A DNA stretch of 64,000 bases from Episyrphus balteatus. Its lineage: Eukaryota; Arthropoda; Insecta; Diptera; Syrphidae. The notes under the pieces were generated by a model, which was not told the origin of the DNA, did no database searches, and saw nothing but the letters and a program-made list of their open reading frames with translations. Positions 23,935 through 35,193 of the stretch are shown in pieces. Both the position numbers and the translations under genes were made by a program. Position 1 is the stretch's first letter. The number at the start of each line of letters is the position of its first letter. Location of the stretch: positions 24,368,501-24,432,500 of the forward strand of contig NC_079135.1 in the NCBI RefSeq assembly GCF_945859705.1, in the 5' to 3' direction.

Positions 23935-25282
23935 TGATTTAAATAAACCCCAACTATTTTCAACACCTCATCTTTCGACATTATTTACTTTCCAAAGCTA
24001 CACAAAAATTACCTCCTTGGCTTCACATTTATATTTTCATTTAAGAAAAAACTTAAAAAAATAAATGAAAACAAAAGCCTTCAGGTCAACAGTGTTGTCA
24101 TATCATGTGTGCAAATATTAGAAAAACTCAAGGGGGTAATGTGCTGAAAGTATTACAAAAATGTGAAAAAAATAAAAAAAAAAAAAACAAAACAAAAACG
24201 AGATGATTAAGGTTGCGTACTTCCTGGAAGCATAATAGAAATAACTCAACAGCAACATACTCGTATTTTTATTTTTTTTTTCTATCGTAGGTACATGTAG
24301 ATTATAATGAAGAGGAAAATGAGACTTTTGTGTAATATATGTAAATGAGTATAGGGCACAAGGCTACAAGTTGCTGTTACGAAATAAAATATCTGAGTGA
24401 AAAAAAATCGATAAATTGTTTACTTTAAAGGAATTTTCCTTTTTTTTTATTATTTTAAGTATTTAAACGGCTCAATGTTTTTTTTTTTAATTTGTTGGAG
24501 AATGAGAAAATAAATGGAATTTAATTGACATTGACAAAAATGACAACCTCTTTGAGAATTTCCTTATTTTATACAAAAAATGTAGAGAACAGTAAATAGT
24601 TATTGTATAGTCTAAGAGCTAGCAACGAAAATTCAATGTCATAAGTTACACATATAATTTAAACATAAATTGATAGTCCCTTTTGTAATAGTAACCTTAA
24701 CTTGCAGGATTCAATATGAGAACAACAGGTTTGAAATCTAAAAAAAAAAGTAAAAAAAAAAAAAATGGAGAAGGTTGAAAGTATTTATGGATTTGAGGTT
24801 CCAGGCAGATTTGTTTGAATTTTTGATATGTTGAACTTTCAAAATTGTGAATTATTGACTTAAAGCCCGGAAATGGACAGTTTTAGACATATCAAGGACA
24901 GAAATTCGGGGAAATGGTATATTTTCATGAATTTTATAATAAAAAAACAAAATGGTCTAAAAAGAGGTCTCACTAAAATTTTTCTTTTGATGATTATTTG
25001 AATAATAGATGAGGGTATATTTTCTCTAAACACCTATCCATTAAAACAATGCTCATCCCTTTTAAATAATTTTATTTTTAAACATTGTACAATAAATGTG
25101 CCAGCAGTACCTAACAGATAAATTGACAAGATCATTTGTCTTAATAGTTTAATCAAGTTATGTCCATTAAACAGGACAAACGTCTTGTGCTATCAGAAAG
25201 ACAAACTGAGCTGCTTCAGCAGTTTAAAAGTGAATATCAGAGTATTACATCTGGTTAAATCAAGTTTTTAATTCTGAGTAGA
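23935..25282. other. Intron stretch with nothing recognised
   Basis: AT-rich DNA with A-runs near 24175 and 24760. No elements were recognised. Confidence 0.5.
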
Positions 25283-25952
25283 GTTATAAAAATATCAATT
25301 GAAAAACAATGCATTTGAAAAAAATTTGCAAAAAAAAAATATTTATTGCAACTGAAAAACATTTGAATTAAAAAAAAAATAATTTATTTCAACTGAAAAA
25401 TATTTGTAGGTATTAATAAAAAAATATTTAATGCAGATTCAAAAAATTAACATTAAAAAAATGTTATTGAAAATAAAAAACTTTCTGCATTCAAAACAAA
25501 AAAATCAATGCAAAATGTGTACCTACTACATTCAATATTTTTTTTTCAATATTCGTCGAATTTCTTACAATTTTAACTATTTGGCCTTACAGTAGGTTCA
25601 ATATTAGTTGAAATAGCGATCAAATAGCCAAAATTGTAAGAAATTCAACGAATATTAAAATAATATTTAATGCCCAAATTTTGCATTGAATTTTTTTTTC
25701 AATGCAGAAAATTTTGTATTTGCAATAAATTTGTTTTTTTTTTTTTTTTAATGCAAAATATTTTTATTTGCAATTGAAAATTTTATTTTCAATGCAATTT
25801 TTTTTCAGTTGCAATTACATTTTTTTTAATGCAAAATTTTTTTATTTGCAATAAATATTTATTTTTTAAATGCAAAAATTTTTTAGTTGCAACAAATATT
25901 TTTTGTTTTAATTTGTAATGGAAAACAGATGCAAAATGATTTTTTACAAACC
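25283..25952. repeat. TTGCA-type foldback element, copy 2
   Basis: It has the same design as 23350-23934. The left end is GTTATAAAAATATCAATTG, the right end TTTTTTACAAACC. Arrays of TTGCA..GAAAAA units form both arms, and the centre has GTCGAATTTCTTACAATTTT and GGCCTTACAGTAGG facing inverted matches (25525-25660). Confidence 0.6.
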
Positions 25953-26200
25953 TGGTTCGTGCAGGTCTAGTGCACAATTTCTTTGTGTGTGGTCTCACCT
26001 ACCACCAAAATGTTGAACGTAGAAAATTAAAGACTCTCTCTTAGCTGAAACGAGAATCTTTCTTTACAACTTTAAGGATTTACGAGAAAGGATAATTTGG
26101 TAAACCTTTTTCAATTTTTTATTTAATGAATGCAAAATCAACAGACAATTTAATGGACAAATGTTTTCGATGGAAAATTCAAAAAATCAATTATATTTAA

Positions 26201-27423
26201 CTAAAAATACTGAATGAAATGAATGTTGATTTCAAATTTTCTATTTAGGGTAAAACTATACAATACGCCCCACTTTTTTTGAATCTTCAATAAAACAAAA
26301 AAAATAAAGGAAAATAATAGTTTTTTTGGTAAATATAAAAAGTATAGTCTTTTTTCTTACTTTTGGCATATTCATATGTACTAAAATATGTCAGCATATA
26401 TTTTATATAAATCGTTTAAAAAAAGTTCAAGTGGGGCGTTTTGTAACTCATTTGCTGGGTAAAACGCCCCACACCAGTGACAAAACGCCCTTAAGGAAAA
26501 AGTAGGTAGAAATGCATTAAATTAGAAAAAATAAATTATTTGATTTTGGAATATAGAATTTTGCGATGCTTTGCGGCCGCAAATGTTGCAATCTAGTATG
26601 TATACATGGTAAAAAAAACTCGTTCAACGCCATATGGCAAGATATGCGCTGGATACTAAACTTCTTTTAAACGGTCCTGTAATAATTTTCGTTTTTGACC
26701 ATAATGGCCGCAGTGTCGTCCTTTTGTAATTTAATGCAATTCTAAAGCATATAGCAAATAAAAAAAAATATTGATCACTATTTTACTTCATAATCTACTG
26801 GGGCGTATTATACTCACTGTACTGGGGCGTTTTGTAAATTTCGAAGTGCAATACGCGCATTCAAAAATATAGCAACCCAAACTGATTTCAAGGAATTACC
26901 AAAAAAGAACTAAGAAGCCCATATTTTGAACTTTCTAAATATATATACCAATTTGATATGTTCTTTATACTTTCTGAAAAAACGAAAATTTGTCTGCGCT
27001 CTCCGCAATATGTTTTGGTGCCAAATTTTTGTTTTGCAGTTTTTTTCTTTTCATTGTACACAGAATACTACAACTCAATAACACAATTGACGAGCAACTT
27101 AAATTAGTTTGAACAGTTTTCGTTTTGTTTGCTTAAAAACACCTGTTTGCGTACGAGACTGGTGGGGCGTTTTGTAAACTGGGGCGTATTGTATGGTTTT
27201 ACCCTATGCTAAAACTTCAGAATTCTTGCCGTTTGACTATAAAGTTCTTTCGGTCAACCACAATTTGTTGGACTTCTTTCAACAAGAATTGGTTAAATCT
27301 TCTGACCTACTTCCTTTTATTGATGACATATATTTCAAACATTTTAATGAATTTCGGAAACTTAAAAACAAAAATGTAAGAAAAAAAATGATTATTACCT
27401 TGAATAATACCATCCTACACTAA
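26201..27423 (+). pseudogene. Possible decayed coding fragment split by a transposon
   Basis: If the element at 26248-27204 and one TA copy are removed, an open frame runs from just after a TAA at 26198 through the junction to a stop at 27421-27423, about 87 codons. It includes FSIYAKTSEFLPFDYKVL and NLLDFFQQELVKSSDLLPF. The composition is less simple than the usual chance frames here, and the frame is continuous across the reconstructed insertion site. I do not recognise the protein. It may be an old transposase or gene remnant, or chance. Confidence 0.25.
26248..27204. mobile_element. TIR element with dispersed GGGGCGTWTTGTA motifs
   Basis: The left end GGGTAAAACTATACAATACG and the right end with complement GGGTAAAACCATACAATACG form a 25-bp inverted repeat (24/25), flanked by TA (26246-26247, 27205-27206). 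About nine copies of GGGGCGT(A/T)TTGTA or its complement are spread inside (near 26432, 26460, 26482, 26800, 26823, 27163 and at both ends). No transposase frame. The TA duplication fits a Tc1/mariner-like source. Confidence 0.75.
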
Positions 27424-27949
27424 TTATTATCATATATTGCATACACATTGCATCACATTCAAGGTACCTATAACTCTTGCAACAAAAATGTTGTATCTGT
27501 ATCATCCATTATTCATTATATTTCACTCCTCGTGTATTTGCTTTAAAATTAAAAAAAAAAAAAAAATATATGAATTAATTCTACGAAAAATCTACAAAGT
27601 AGGTAGGTATATTACCTCTCTCTCTCTTTAAGTTCCAAAATCAAGATTTATCAACGACAATCTTGAAAGCTTTAATCACTCAAAAAAAATAAAATACATG
27701 AAAAAAGCCAATCCACAGAAACTCATATGTACCCACATTATTATCCATATGATGTTTTTGGAAGGTTTGGTTTCTTCCATCATAAAATGATAACGAGGAT
27801 CTCGTGAAAAGATATCAAATACACAGTTATAATTCTGCTGATACCTTTGGTTGTTTTGTATTTTTCTTTTTTTTTTTTTACAAAACAAATAAAAAAAAAA
27901 CTGAACAATTCATCGCTCGAAAATAATTATAATTGTTAAAAACGAAAAC
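27424..27949. other. Intron stretch with nothing recognised
   Basis: AT-rich DNA with a TAGGTAGGTATATTACCTC palindrome-like patch and a CTCT run near 27620. The open frames are low-complexity. Confidence 0.45.
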
Positions 27950-28175
27950 AAAACCGAATTGTGCGAGTACCCGACCACAGTACTTTATCTATACTTAGCG
28001 AGATAAGTTATTAGTGCGGGTACGGTACGGTGATTGTCGTCGTATTACTCTCGTAATACTGATATCAGTTTGTTTTTTGTATTTATTTTTTGTTTAATAT
28101 TGAACAACAATCGATTTAATACTTTTGTTTTGAAATAAAGAAGAAAAGAAATAATTTTCCAAAAAAAAAAAGTGA
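27950..28175 (+). promoter_or_regulatory. Candidate alternative promoter B
   Basis: A GC-richer patch upstream of a candidate first exon. It contains GTACCCGACC and CGGGTACGGTACGG, TTATCT and GATAAG (GATA-factor-like sites), and an initiator-like TCAGTT at 28065-28070 preceded by GATA. About 110 bases of leader separate the initiator from the ATG at 28176. Promoter function is inference from this arrangement and the exon that follows. Confidence 0.35.
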
Positions 28176-28329
28176 ATGAGAGTCGTTAAAAGAGATACCA
28201 TCAACAGAACTGGATACTGTTTTGGAAAACATAGTTTTTGGAGCTTATTCAGGAGCTTCATTATTAATAAAATTCTTTTCCTGAATGCTACCATTCGAAT
28301 GGAAGAGAAAAAAGAAGATGAGGAATTTT
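28176..28329 (+). CDS. Candidate alternative first exon B (51 codons plus 1 nt)
   Basis: The frame from ATG 28176 reads through MRVVKRDTINRTGYCFGK... to MEEKKEDEEF and reaches a strong GTAAGT donor at 28330-28335 after one extra base (T). That is phase 1, the phase required by the exon at 63952, and the junction codon would be TTC (Phe). A second in-frame ATG at 28299 would give a ten-residue acidic start, MEEKKEDEEF, also plausible. The antisense frame 28094-28354 is a shadow. The peptide is not recognised. The evidence is the donor, phase and promoter-like upstream sequence. Confidence 0.4.
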
Positions 28330-29229
28330 GTAAGTTTTGTTTTGTTTTTTTCAAAATTTTTGATTAAGGATTTAAAAGGCTTTCTGCAATAAAAAGACTA
28401 GAACCCTTTCAAAATCAATGAACCCTTTAATTATTTCTCCAAATATTTCTTAAATTTCTTCAAACTTACGAAATAGATTAGCTTTCCTACATTTATTAAA
28501 AAAGCTTAATGAGGTGTCAAACTCTTATTTCTCCAAAAGATAAGTGATGTCTATTAGTTAATCTACTAATACTTTGATTGGAATTATTTTTTTTTGTTTT
28601 TTTAAATTAAACAGCTGAGAGCTTTCGATACAATTACCTGCTAAGAATTTAGCACGTTTCCAAATACGATGGCATTTCCCTTATGTGTTCGTGTATCAAA
28701 AGAAGATAAACTAATCATATCGACCACTATTAAATAAGTATACAACAACAATAACTGATATTGTTTACAATCGAAAAGAATCAGATAAAAATAATAGAAA
28801 TACTATTTATAAACATAAATTAACTAAATAAAAATATAGCACATCAAGGAAATGTTTAGATATCTTGGAAGAAATCAATGAGTTCAAGTATTTTTTTTTA
28901 TTGAAATTGAAATCATAAGGGAATCAGTTTCATTGTCATTGTTAGTAAGTAGGTATATTGTAAAAATACCTTTTTTTTTCCAAATCTTGATCTAAGATTA
29001 AAATTACTAATTTGATGGTTTGAGGCTCGTTGTCAAGGTTTTATTTTTACAATTTGATTATGATATTAATAGATCATATAAGAAGACATTAAACGAAAAG
29101 AATGATACTGGTATCACCGATTTATAATAATTTGGAGAAGACATTGACTTGTCCGTTGACATTACAATATCTTAGGTATAAAACGTGTGAAAACTGGCGT
29201 GAAATAATTAAAATAATTAATAAATTATT
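28330..29229. other. Intron stretch with nothing recognised
   Basis: AT-rich DNA after the candidate exon B donor. No element was recognised. Confidence 0.5.
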
Positions 29230-30472
29230 AGTAGAGTAACTAAAGCAAATTATTAGGGAACCCGGCCGAACAGCTCTGATTTTGACGATTTTTTTTTTCA
29301 AACTCACTTCAAACACAAAAAAAAAAATTTTAAACACAACGGCAACACCTACAATATTTACAGACACGTTTTTTAAAATCCAGAATATTGTTTCTATCTG
29401 TAAAATTTGAATCCATAAAATTTATTCAAATGTTTTTGAAAGAATAGTCCTCAACTCAAAATTTTGAAAAAAAAAACATTATTAAAAAATTTTAAATGGG
29501 TTTTTTTCAAACTTTTTCGTAGCAAAATATGAATTTATTTAAAAAAAAAAATCTGGCCATAAATATTAACAGTTAAATTCCGAAGAGGACAAGGTAATTT
29601 ATATTACAGTTTTGAAAAGAAAAATAAATATAAACATTACTTCAATTTCATCAGATTTTCTTGATAAAAACTGAATTTTTGCATTGAAATAACTGATTTT
29701 CTCAAAGACTTTGACAAATAAGAACTTTAAACTTTTGCTATTTAACTTTCAACAGTAAGGGGTATTGAATAAATAAAAAATAACTTTATATTTAAATGTT
29801 GAACTTTAAAAAACAAATAAGTTAATTTTTTTAAAAAGAATTCTTCGAAAATGAAATACTTTTTAAATTTTTTCATAAACCGTAATACATATTGACATTT
29901 CCTTTTATAATTTCAAATCATAATAAATGTGGCCGAAAAAAAAAATTGAAAATAAATGCATTTTATATTAAATTTTTAAAAACGACATTTTGTCAATAAT
30001 TTTTTGTTTTCAAAAATCTGAGTTCATTTACCATTCTTTCAAAAGCCCTTCATTCAATTAACTTAATTTTAATTTTACAAATGTGACTAAGCTTCTAGCT
30101 TTTTAAAAATGTATATTTAAATATTGTAGGTGTTGCCGTTGTGTTCAAATATTTTTTTTTGTGTTTGAAGTAAATTAATAAGAAAATTGCATCTATCGCT
30201 TGACCGATGAAAGATTGTATATATATTTTTATTCCTTGAATTTAATAGACAATCTTTTGGCATCAATAAATTTATGAAATTTAAGAAAAATTTTTGTTCA
30301 CAAAAATCTTTAATTAAATTTAAAAAATCAAAACGGCAACACCGGCAGTTTTTAATCTATAGACTTTAAAGTATTTTTAATTACCAACGTTTGAAAAAAA
30401 AGATTATCAAAATCCAAGCTGTTCGGCCGGGTTCCCTAATATTGCCAATTTTTGAGCTTTAGTTACCCCACT
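29230..30472. mobile_element. TIR element with GGGAACCCGGCCGAACAGCT subterminal repeats
   Basis: The left end AGTAGAGTAACTAAAGC and the right end (complement AGTGGGGTAACTAAAGC) enclose a second, highly conserved inverted pair, TTAGGGAACCCGGCCGAACA, at 29253 and 30421. A further inverted pair, ACACAACGGCAACACCTACA, lies at 29336 and 30125. A possible 3-bp duplication ATT flanks it. There is no transposase frame. A shorter relative lies at 54452-54706. Confidence 0.65.
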
Positions 30473-32207
30473 ATTACTACAGATATTAATTGGATACGAG
30501 TTGTCAGGGTATAAAGCGAGTTTGAAGAAAAAGTTATTAAATTATTTCAAACTTCCTGGGTGAAAAATCGGTAACTACCCGGTTTCAGAAAATGTTCCTT
30601 AGAAGCGCCATTAAAGTGCGAGCAGTGTTGTACGCGGAAGCTTCACGCTGGCCTCAAAAAATTTTCATACCTCTTACCATCTATGGTTACTATTTTGCTG
30701 GCATCACGGCATCGATTTCATTGTTATCTGAAGTTACATCCCACCAAAAAGTTCATCTAAGTTCTAAGTGAATGCAATTTCTGAGTATGGATCAACATTG
30801 GGTTTGACTTTTGAAACTAAAGTCTCTACTGCCCGGGAAACTTGTGTTCAAAACAATTTTGTAAAAAATTATTCCCTTAGACTTAAAATAATCAAACACT
30901 AAACAATTCGGATATTTTTAGGCATTTAGGACTAATTTATTCATTCTCAATTATATTTAAAGGCTCCATTAAAAATTAGAAAACTGTCAAATCGCATACA
31001 AATTTTAATATTTCCCTTTTTTAAAGGCGACTTTAAATTAAATAGAGTGTTTATTCACATATTGGGCCTTAAAAGTGATTCGTTCTACATTTTTGTCCAA
31101 AAACTTAGGGGCTATAATTATAAAGAACTATGCCAAAAATCAGAACTATCAGGTTTAACCCTCTGTCGGCACACTGGTGCGAATTTGCCAGGACAAAAAT
31201 ATAAAAAATTAAGATTTTTCAAAAAAGTAGTCTTCGCAATAAAGTCTATTTATAATGGTGAAATGGCATATACCCAAAAAAAACATTAAAGCGAAGAATA
31301 TTTAAATGACATTTTTTTAGTTTTTTAACCCTAAGATGTCTTATTAAAAATGCATGCATTCTTTATCGACGAATCTCCTCTTTTTGATTAAAAATTACCT
31401 TTTGAATTGTTCAATACAAATTGTATTGTAATTGATAGATTGAATTCTAAAACTTACAAAAAAAAAAAAACTCTAGTGTGTCACAGGTTACCTTCTGTTT
31501 CTTTTTATTTGTATGCTCTTAAAAATGTCTCACTGTTTTCCTGTTAATAGAAACCCTCAACTTTTCATGTTTTGTAAATTACAGCTTCCACGACAAAATA
31601 TTTTTCCGATCTCAACAGCGAAATCCAAAATGGGAAAATTGCGTCAAATGTAATTATTCAAAAACTCAAGCCTGCCTAATTCTCAAAATTTCAACTAACA
31701 AATTCTCGATCGGGTTGTCGAAAAAGCTATGTAATTTTGTCTTTTACAAAATTGTACATATACTTTTAATTTCAATAGTGAACAGGAATTTATTAGAAAA
31801 GATAAGAGCTTTTCAGCGAAAAACCCTTAACCAAACAAATCTTTTTATCTAACAACTTGCTGAACTTGTTGTTGTTCATTTTCATTCAGTTTAAGTATTT
31901 AAACTTCTAAATTTTGATTTGTTTACTCTAAAAAAAAATTGAAGTCAAAGCCAGCGTTACCACTTGCAGAAAAAAAGTCGAAGTAGATTTGAAGAAAAAA
32001 TGGAAGCAGATTGAGAAAAATCGAAGTAGATTTCAAAGTATCCTTTTTTTAATAAAAATCCATCTAAAAAAAAATTATTTTCTTAAATTTATTTAAGTAA
32101 AATAATTTAATTAGTAAAAACAACTAAAACCAAAAATTTGAATTCTTTCAAACTCCATATTTTCGGTATAAATATATTTCAATACATTATTTTATAACAA
32201 GTTTTAT
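30473..32207. other. Intron stretch with one dispersed repeat
   Basis: Positions 30974-31070 match the block at 10994-11090 (CTGTCAAAT..GCATA, AAAGGCGACTT, TAGAGTGT, TTGGGCC). The open frame 31047-31289 overlaps it and has no known domain. The remainder is AT-rich. Confidence 0.4.
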
Positions 32208-35193
32208 AGTACAGGAAAGATAGACTTTTTCGTGGAACGAAATACAGGACGGCTGAATTTTTCAATTCTGAAAGAGGGGTATTAGAAAAGCTTAAGTCCT
32301 GGTTTTCGGGACGCTACCCCCCTGGCGAAATCCGCCATTTTGAAAAACGCGAATCGCTCTATATCTCCAAAACTATGTATCCTATAGAAATGGTTGTCAG
32401 ACCAAAGTTCTTGAAAATTTAAAAATTTTTTTCTTTGTAATACATTATTTTTCTCAGCGGGCAATAGTTTTGAGGTTATGTTGTTTTAATTTATTTTTTT
32501 CGGTTTTTTTAAGATTATATCATTCTCAGTGTTAGTTACATAGTTTTTTAAAAAGTAAAAGTTATGGACCATCAAATTTCCAATAATTTTTTATATTTTT
32601 TAAAGTCATGCGATGTATGAGTCGAAAGTTATTGATCTGAAAACTATAGTCTAAGTACAGGAAAGTTAGTAAAAAAAACAGGCATTTTGTGGAACGAAAT
32701 ATTGGGAGGCTGATTTTTTCAAATCTGAAAGAAGGGTATTAAAAAAGCTTATGTCCTGATTTTCGGGACGCCAACCACCTGGCGAAATCCGCCATTTTGA
32801 AAAATGCGAATTGGCGTATATCTACTAAACTATTGTCTTGACCGAATCGGTAACTGAACCAAAGTTGTAGGTAATATAAATATCTTTTCTTGTGCATTCA
32901 CTGTTTTTCAGCGAGGACAACACTTTTGAGGTTGTTGTTTTATTTTTTATTTTTTTGGTTTTTTAATTTTTCCCAGTCTCTACGATAGAAATATAATTTT
33001 TTAGCATCATAAAGTTGGAAGCTTAACTTAAAACAAATTTTGTGTACCTCAATTTTATAAGTTTTACCATTACATACCTTAATAACTCCTCTCATATCAT
33101 ATTTTTCTTGTTTTTATATTACGTACACGATTAAGCCTTTTTTTCATACCTTATGCAAAAACATATTTTTATATTTTTTTGGAAATATAGAGAGGGATTG
33201 CTCTTAAAGTTCCGTATCTTTTGTTTGAAAAGTCATATATGTAATCTTTAAAAGTATACCAAAAATTAATTTAAATTTGATGTTCTACAACTTTAATGAT
33301 GCAACAAAATTATGTTTCTATCATAGAGACTGAGAAAAATTAAAAATAAAATAACATAACCTCAAAAGTGTTGTCCTCGCTGAAAAACAGTGAATGCACA
33401 AGAAAAGATAAATATCTTTTCAATTAAAAAGTTAATAACTTTTTATTATTAAAAAGTTAAAGTGACCTCAACTCCATACGCGTTTCGCCCAGGTATGACA
33501 GTGGGCTCATCAGTTAGATGCTGTCATACCCTTACTAAGACGCAAAATTTTGGTCCATGAATACAGACACTTATAAAAATCACAACCTGAATAGACTGTG
33601 AATTTTAATATTTTAGGGGAACATGGTTACATTCTTGCACCTAAAAACAATTGAATTATATTCAATCACTCCGCTTAAAAATAAAAATAATTTTCATTAT
33701 TTTTTTCACTTTGTTTACTTATTAGCCTGACCACGGGCAATTGTTTTTAGGTGCAAGAATGTAACCATGTTCCCCTAAAATATTAAAATTCACAGTCTAT
33801 TCAGGTTGTGATTTTTATAAGTGTCTGTATTCATGGACCAAAATTTTGCGTCTTAGTAAGGGTATGACAGCATCTAACTGATGAGCCCACTGTCATACCT
33901 GGGCGAAACGCGTATGGAGTTGAGGTCACTTTAACTTTTTAATAATAAAAAGTTATTAACTTTTTAATTGAAAAGATATTTATCTTTTCTTGTGCATTCA
34001 CTGTTTTTCAGCGAGGACAACACTTTTGAGGTTATGTTATTTTATTTTTAATTTTTCTCAGTCTCTATGATAGAAACATAATTTTGTTGCATCATTAAAG
34101 TTGTAGAACATCAAATTTAAATTAATTTTTGGTATACTTTTAAAGATTACATATATGACTTTTCAAACAAAAGATACGGAACTTTAAGAGCAATCCCTCT
34201 CTATATTTCCAAAAAAATATAAAAATATGTTTTTGCATAAGGTATGAAAAAAAGGCTTAATCGTGTACGTAATATAAAAACAAGAAAAATATGATATGAG
34301 AGGAGTTATTAAGGTATGTAATGGTAAAACTTATAAAATTGAGGTACACAAAATTTGTTTTAAGTTAAGCTTCCAACTTTTATGATGCTAAAAAATTATA
34401 TTTCTATCGTAGAGACTGGGAAAAATTAAAAAACCAAAAAAATAAAAAATAAAACAACAACCTCAAAAGTGTTGTCCTCGCTGAAAAACAGTGAATGCAC
34501 AAGAAAAGATATTTATATTACCTACAACTTTGGTTCAGTTACCGATTCGGTCAAGACAATAGTTTAGTAGATATACGCCAATTCGCATTTTTCAAAATGG
34601 CGGATTTCGCCAGGTGGTTGGCGTCCCGAAAATCAGGACATAAGCTTTTTTAATACCCTTCTTTCAGATTTGAAAAAATCAGCCTCCCAATATTTCGTTC
34701 CACAAAATGCCTGTTTTTTTTACTAACTTTCCTGTACTTAGACTATAGTTTTCAGATCAATAACTTTCGACTCATACATCGCATGACTTTAAAAAATATA
34801 CCAAATTATTGGAAATTTGATGGTCTATAACTTTTACTTTTTAAAAAACTATGTAACTAACACTGAGAATGATATAATCTTAAAAAAACCGAAAAAAATA
34901 AATTAAAACAACATAACCTCAAAACTATTGCCCGCTGAGAAAAATAATGTATTACAAAGAAAACGATTATTAAATTTTCAAGAACTTTGGTCTGACAACC
35001 ATTTCTATAGGATGCATAGTTTTGGAGATATAGAGCGATTCGCGTTTTTCAAAATGGCGGATTTCGCCAGGGGGGTAGCGTCCCGAAAACCAGGACTTAA
35101 GCTTTTCTAATACCCCTCTTTCAGATTTGAAAAATTCAGCCGTCCTGTATTTCGTTCCACAAAATGCCTGTTTTTTACTAACTTTCCTGTACT
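32208..35193. repeat. 3-kb near-perfect palindrome (foldback element)
   Basis: The left arm 32208-33653 and right arm 33738-35193 are inverted copies differing at only a few per cent of positions by eye, with an 84-bp loop. The ends are AGTACAGGAAAG and CTTTCCTGTACT. Each arm holds two diverged copies of one unit of about 450 bp, both carrying TCGGGACGC and CTGGCGAAATCCGCCATTTT, near 32208 and 32657 and mirrored on the right. Inside lie GTTGTAGGTAATATAAATA and AACCTCAAAA blocks like those of the 13008 foldback, which suggests a common superfamily. No transposase and no clear TSD. The mirrored 60-residue frames (32282-32464 and 34928-35110) are a consequence of the palindrome. Confidence 0.85.

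Noticed and set aside
23350..25952. CRISPR-like array from the regularly spaced TTGCA units
   Set aside because: The repeats are degenerate, inverted between arms and have no unique spacers. The setting is a eukaryotic intron and the structure is a foldback repeat.
32282..35110. Two 60-residue frames (32282-32464 on - and 34928-35110 on +) that are almost identical and look conserved
   Set aside because: They are the same sequence in the two arms of the palindrome. Similarity comes from arm identity, not from selection on a protein, and the second diverged unit in each arm does not keep the frame.
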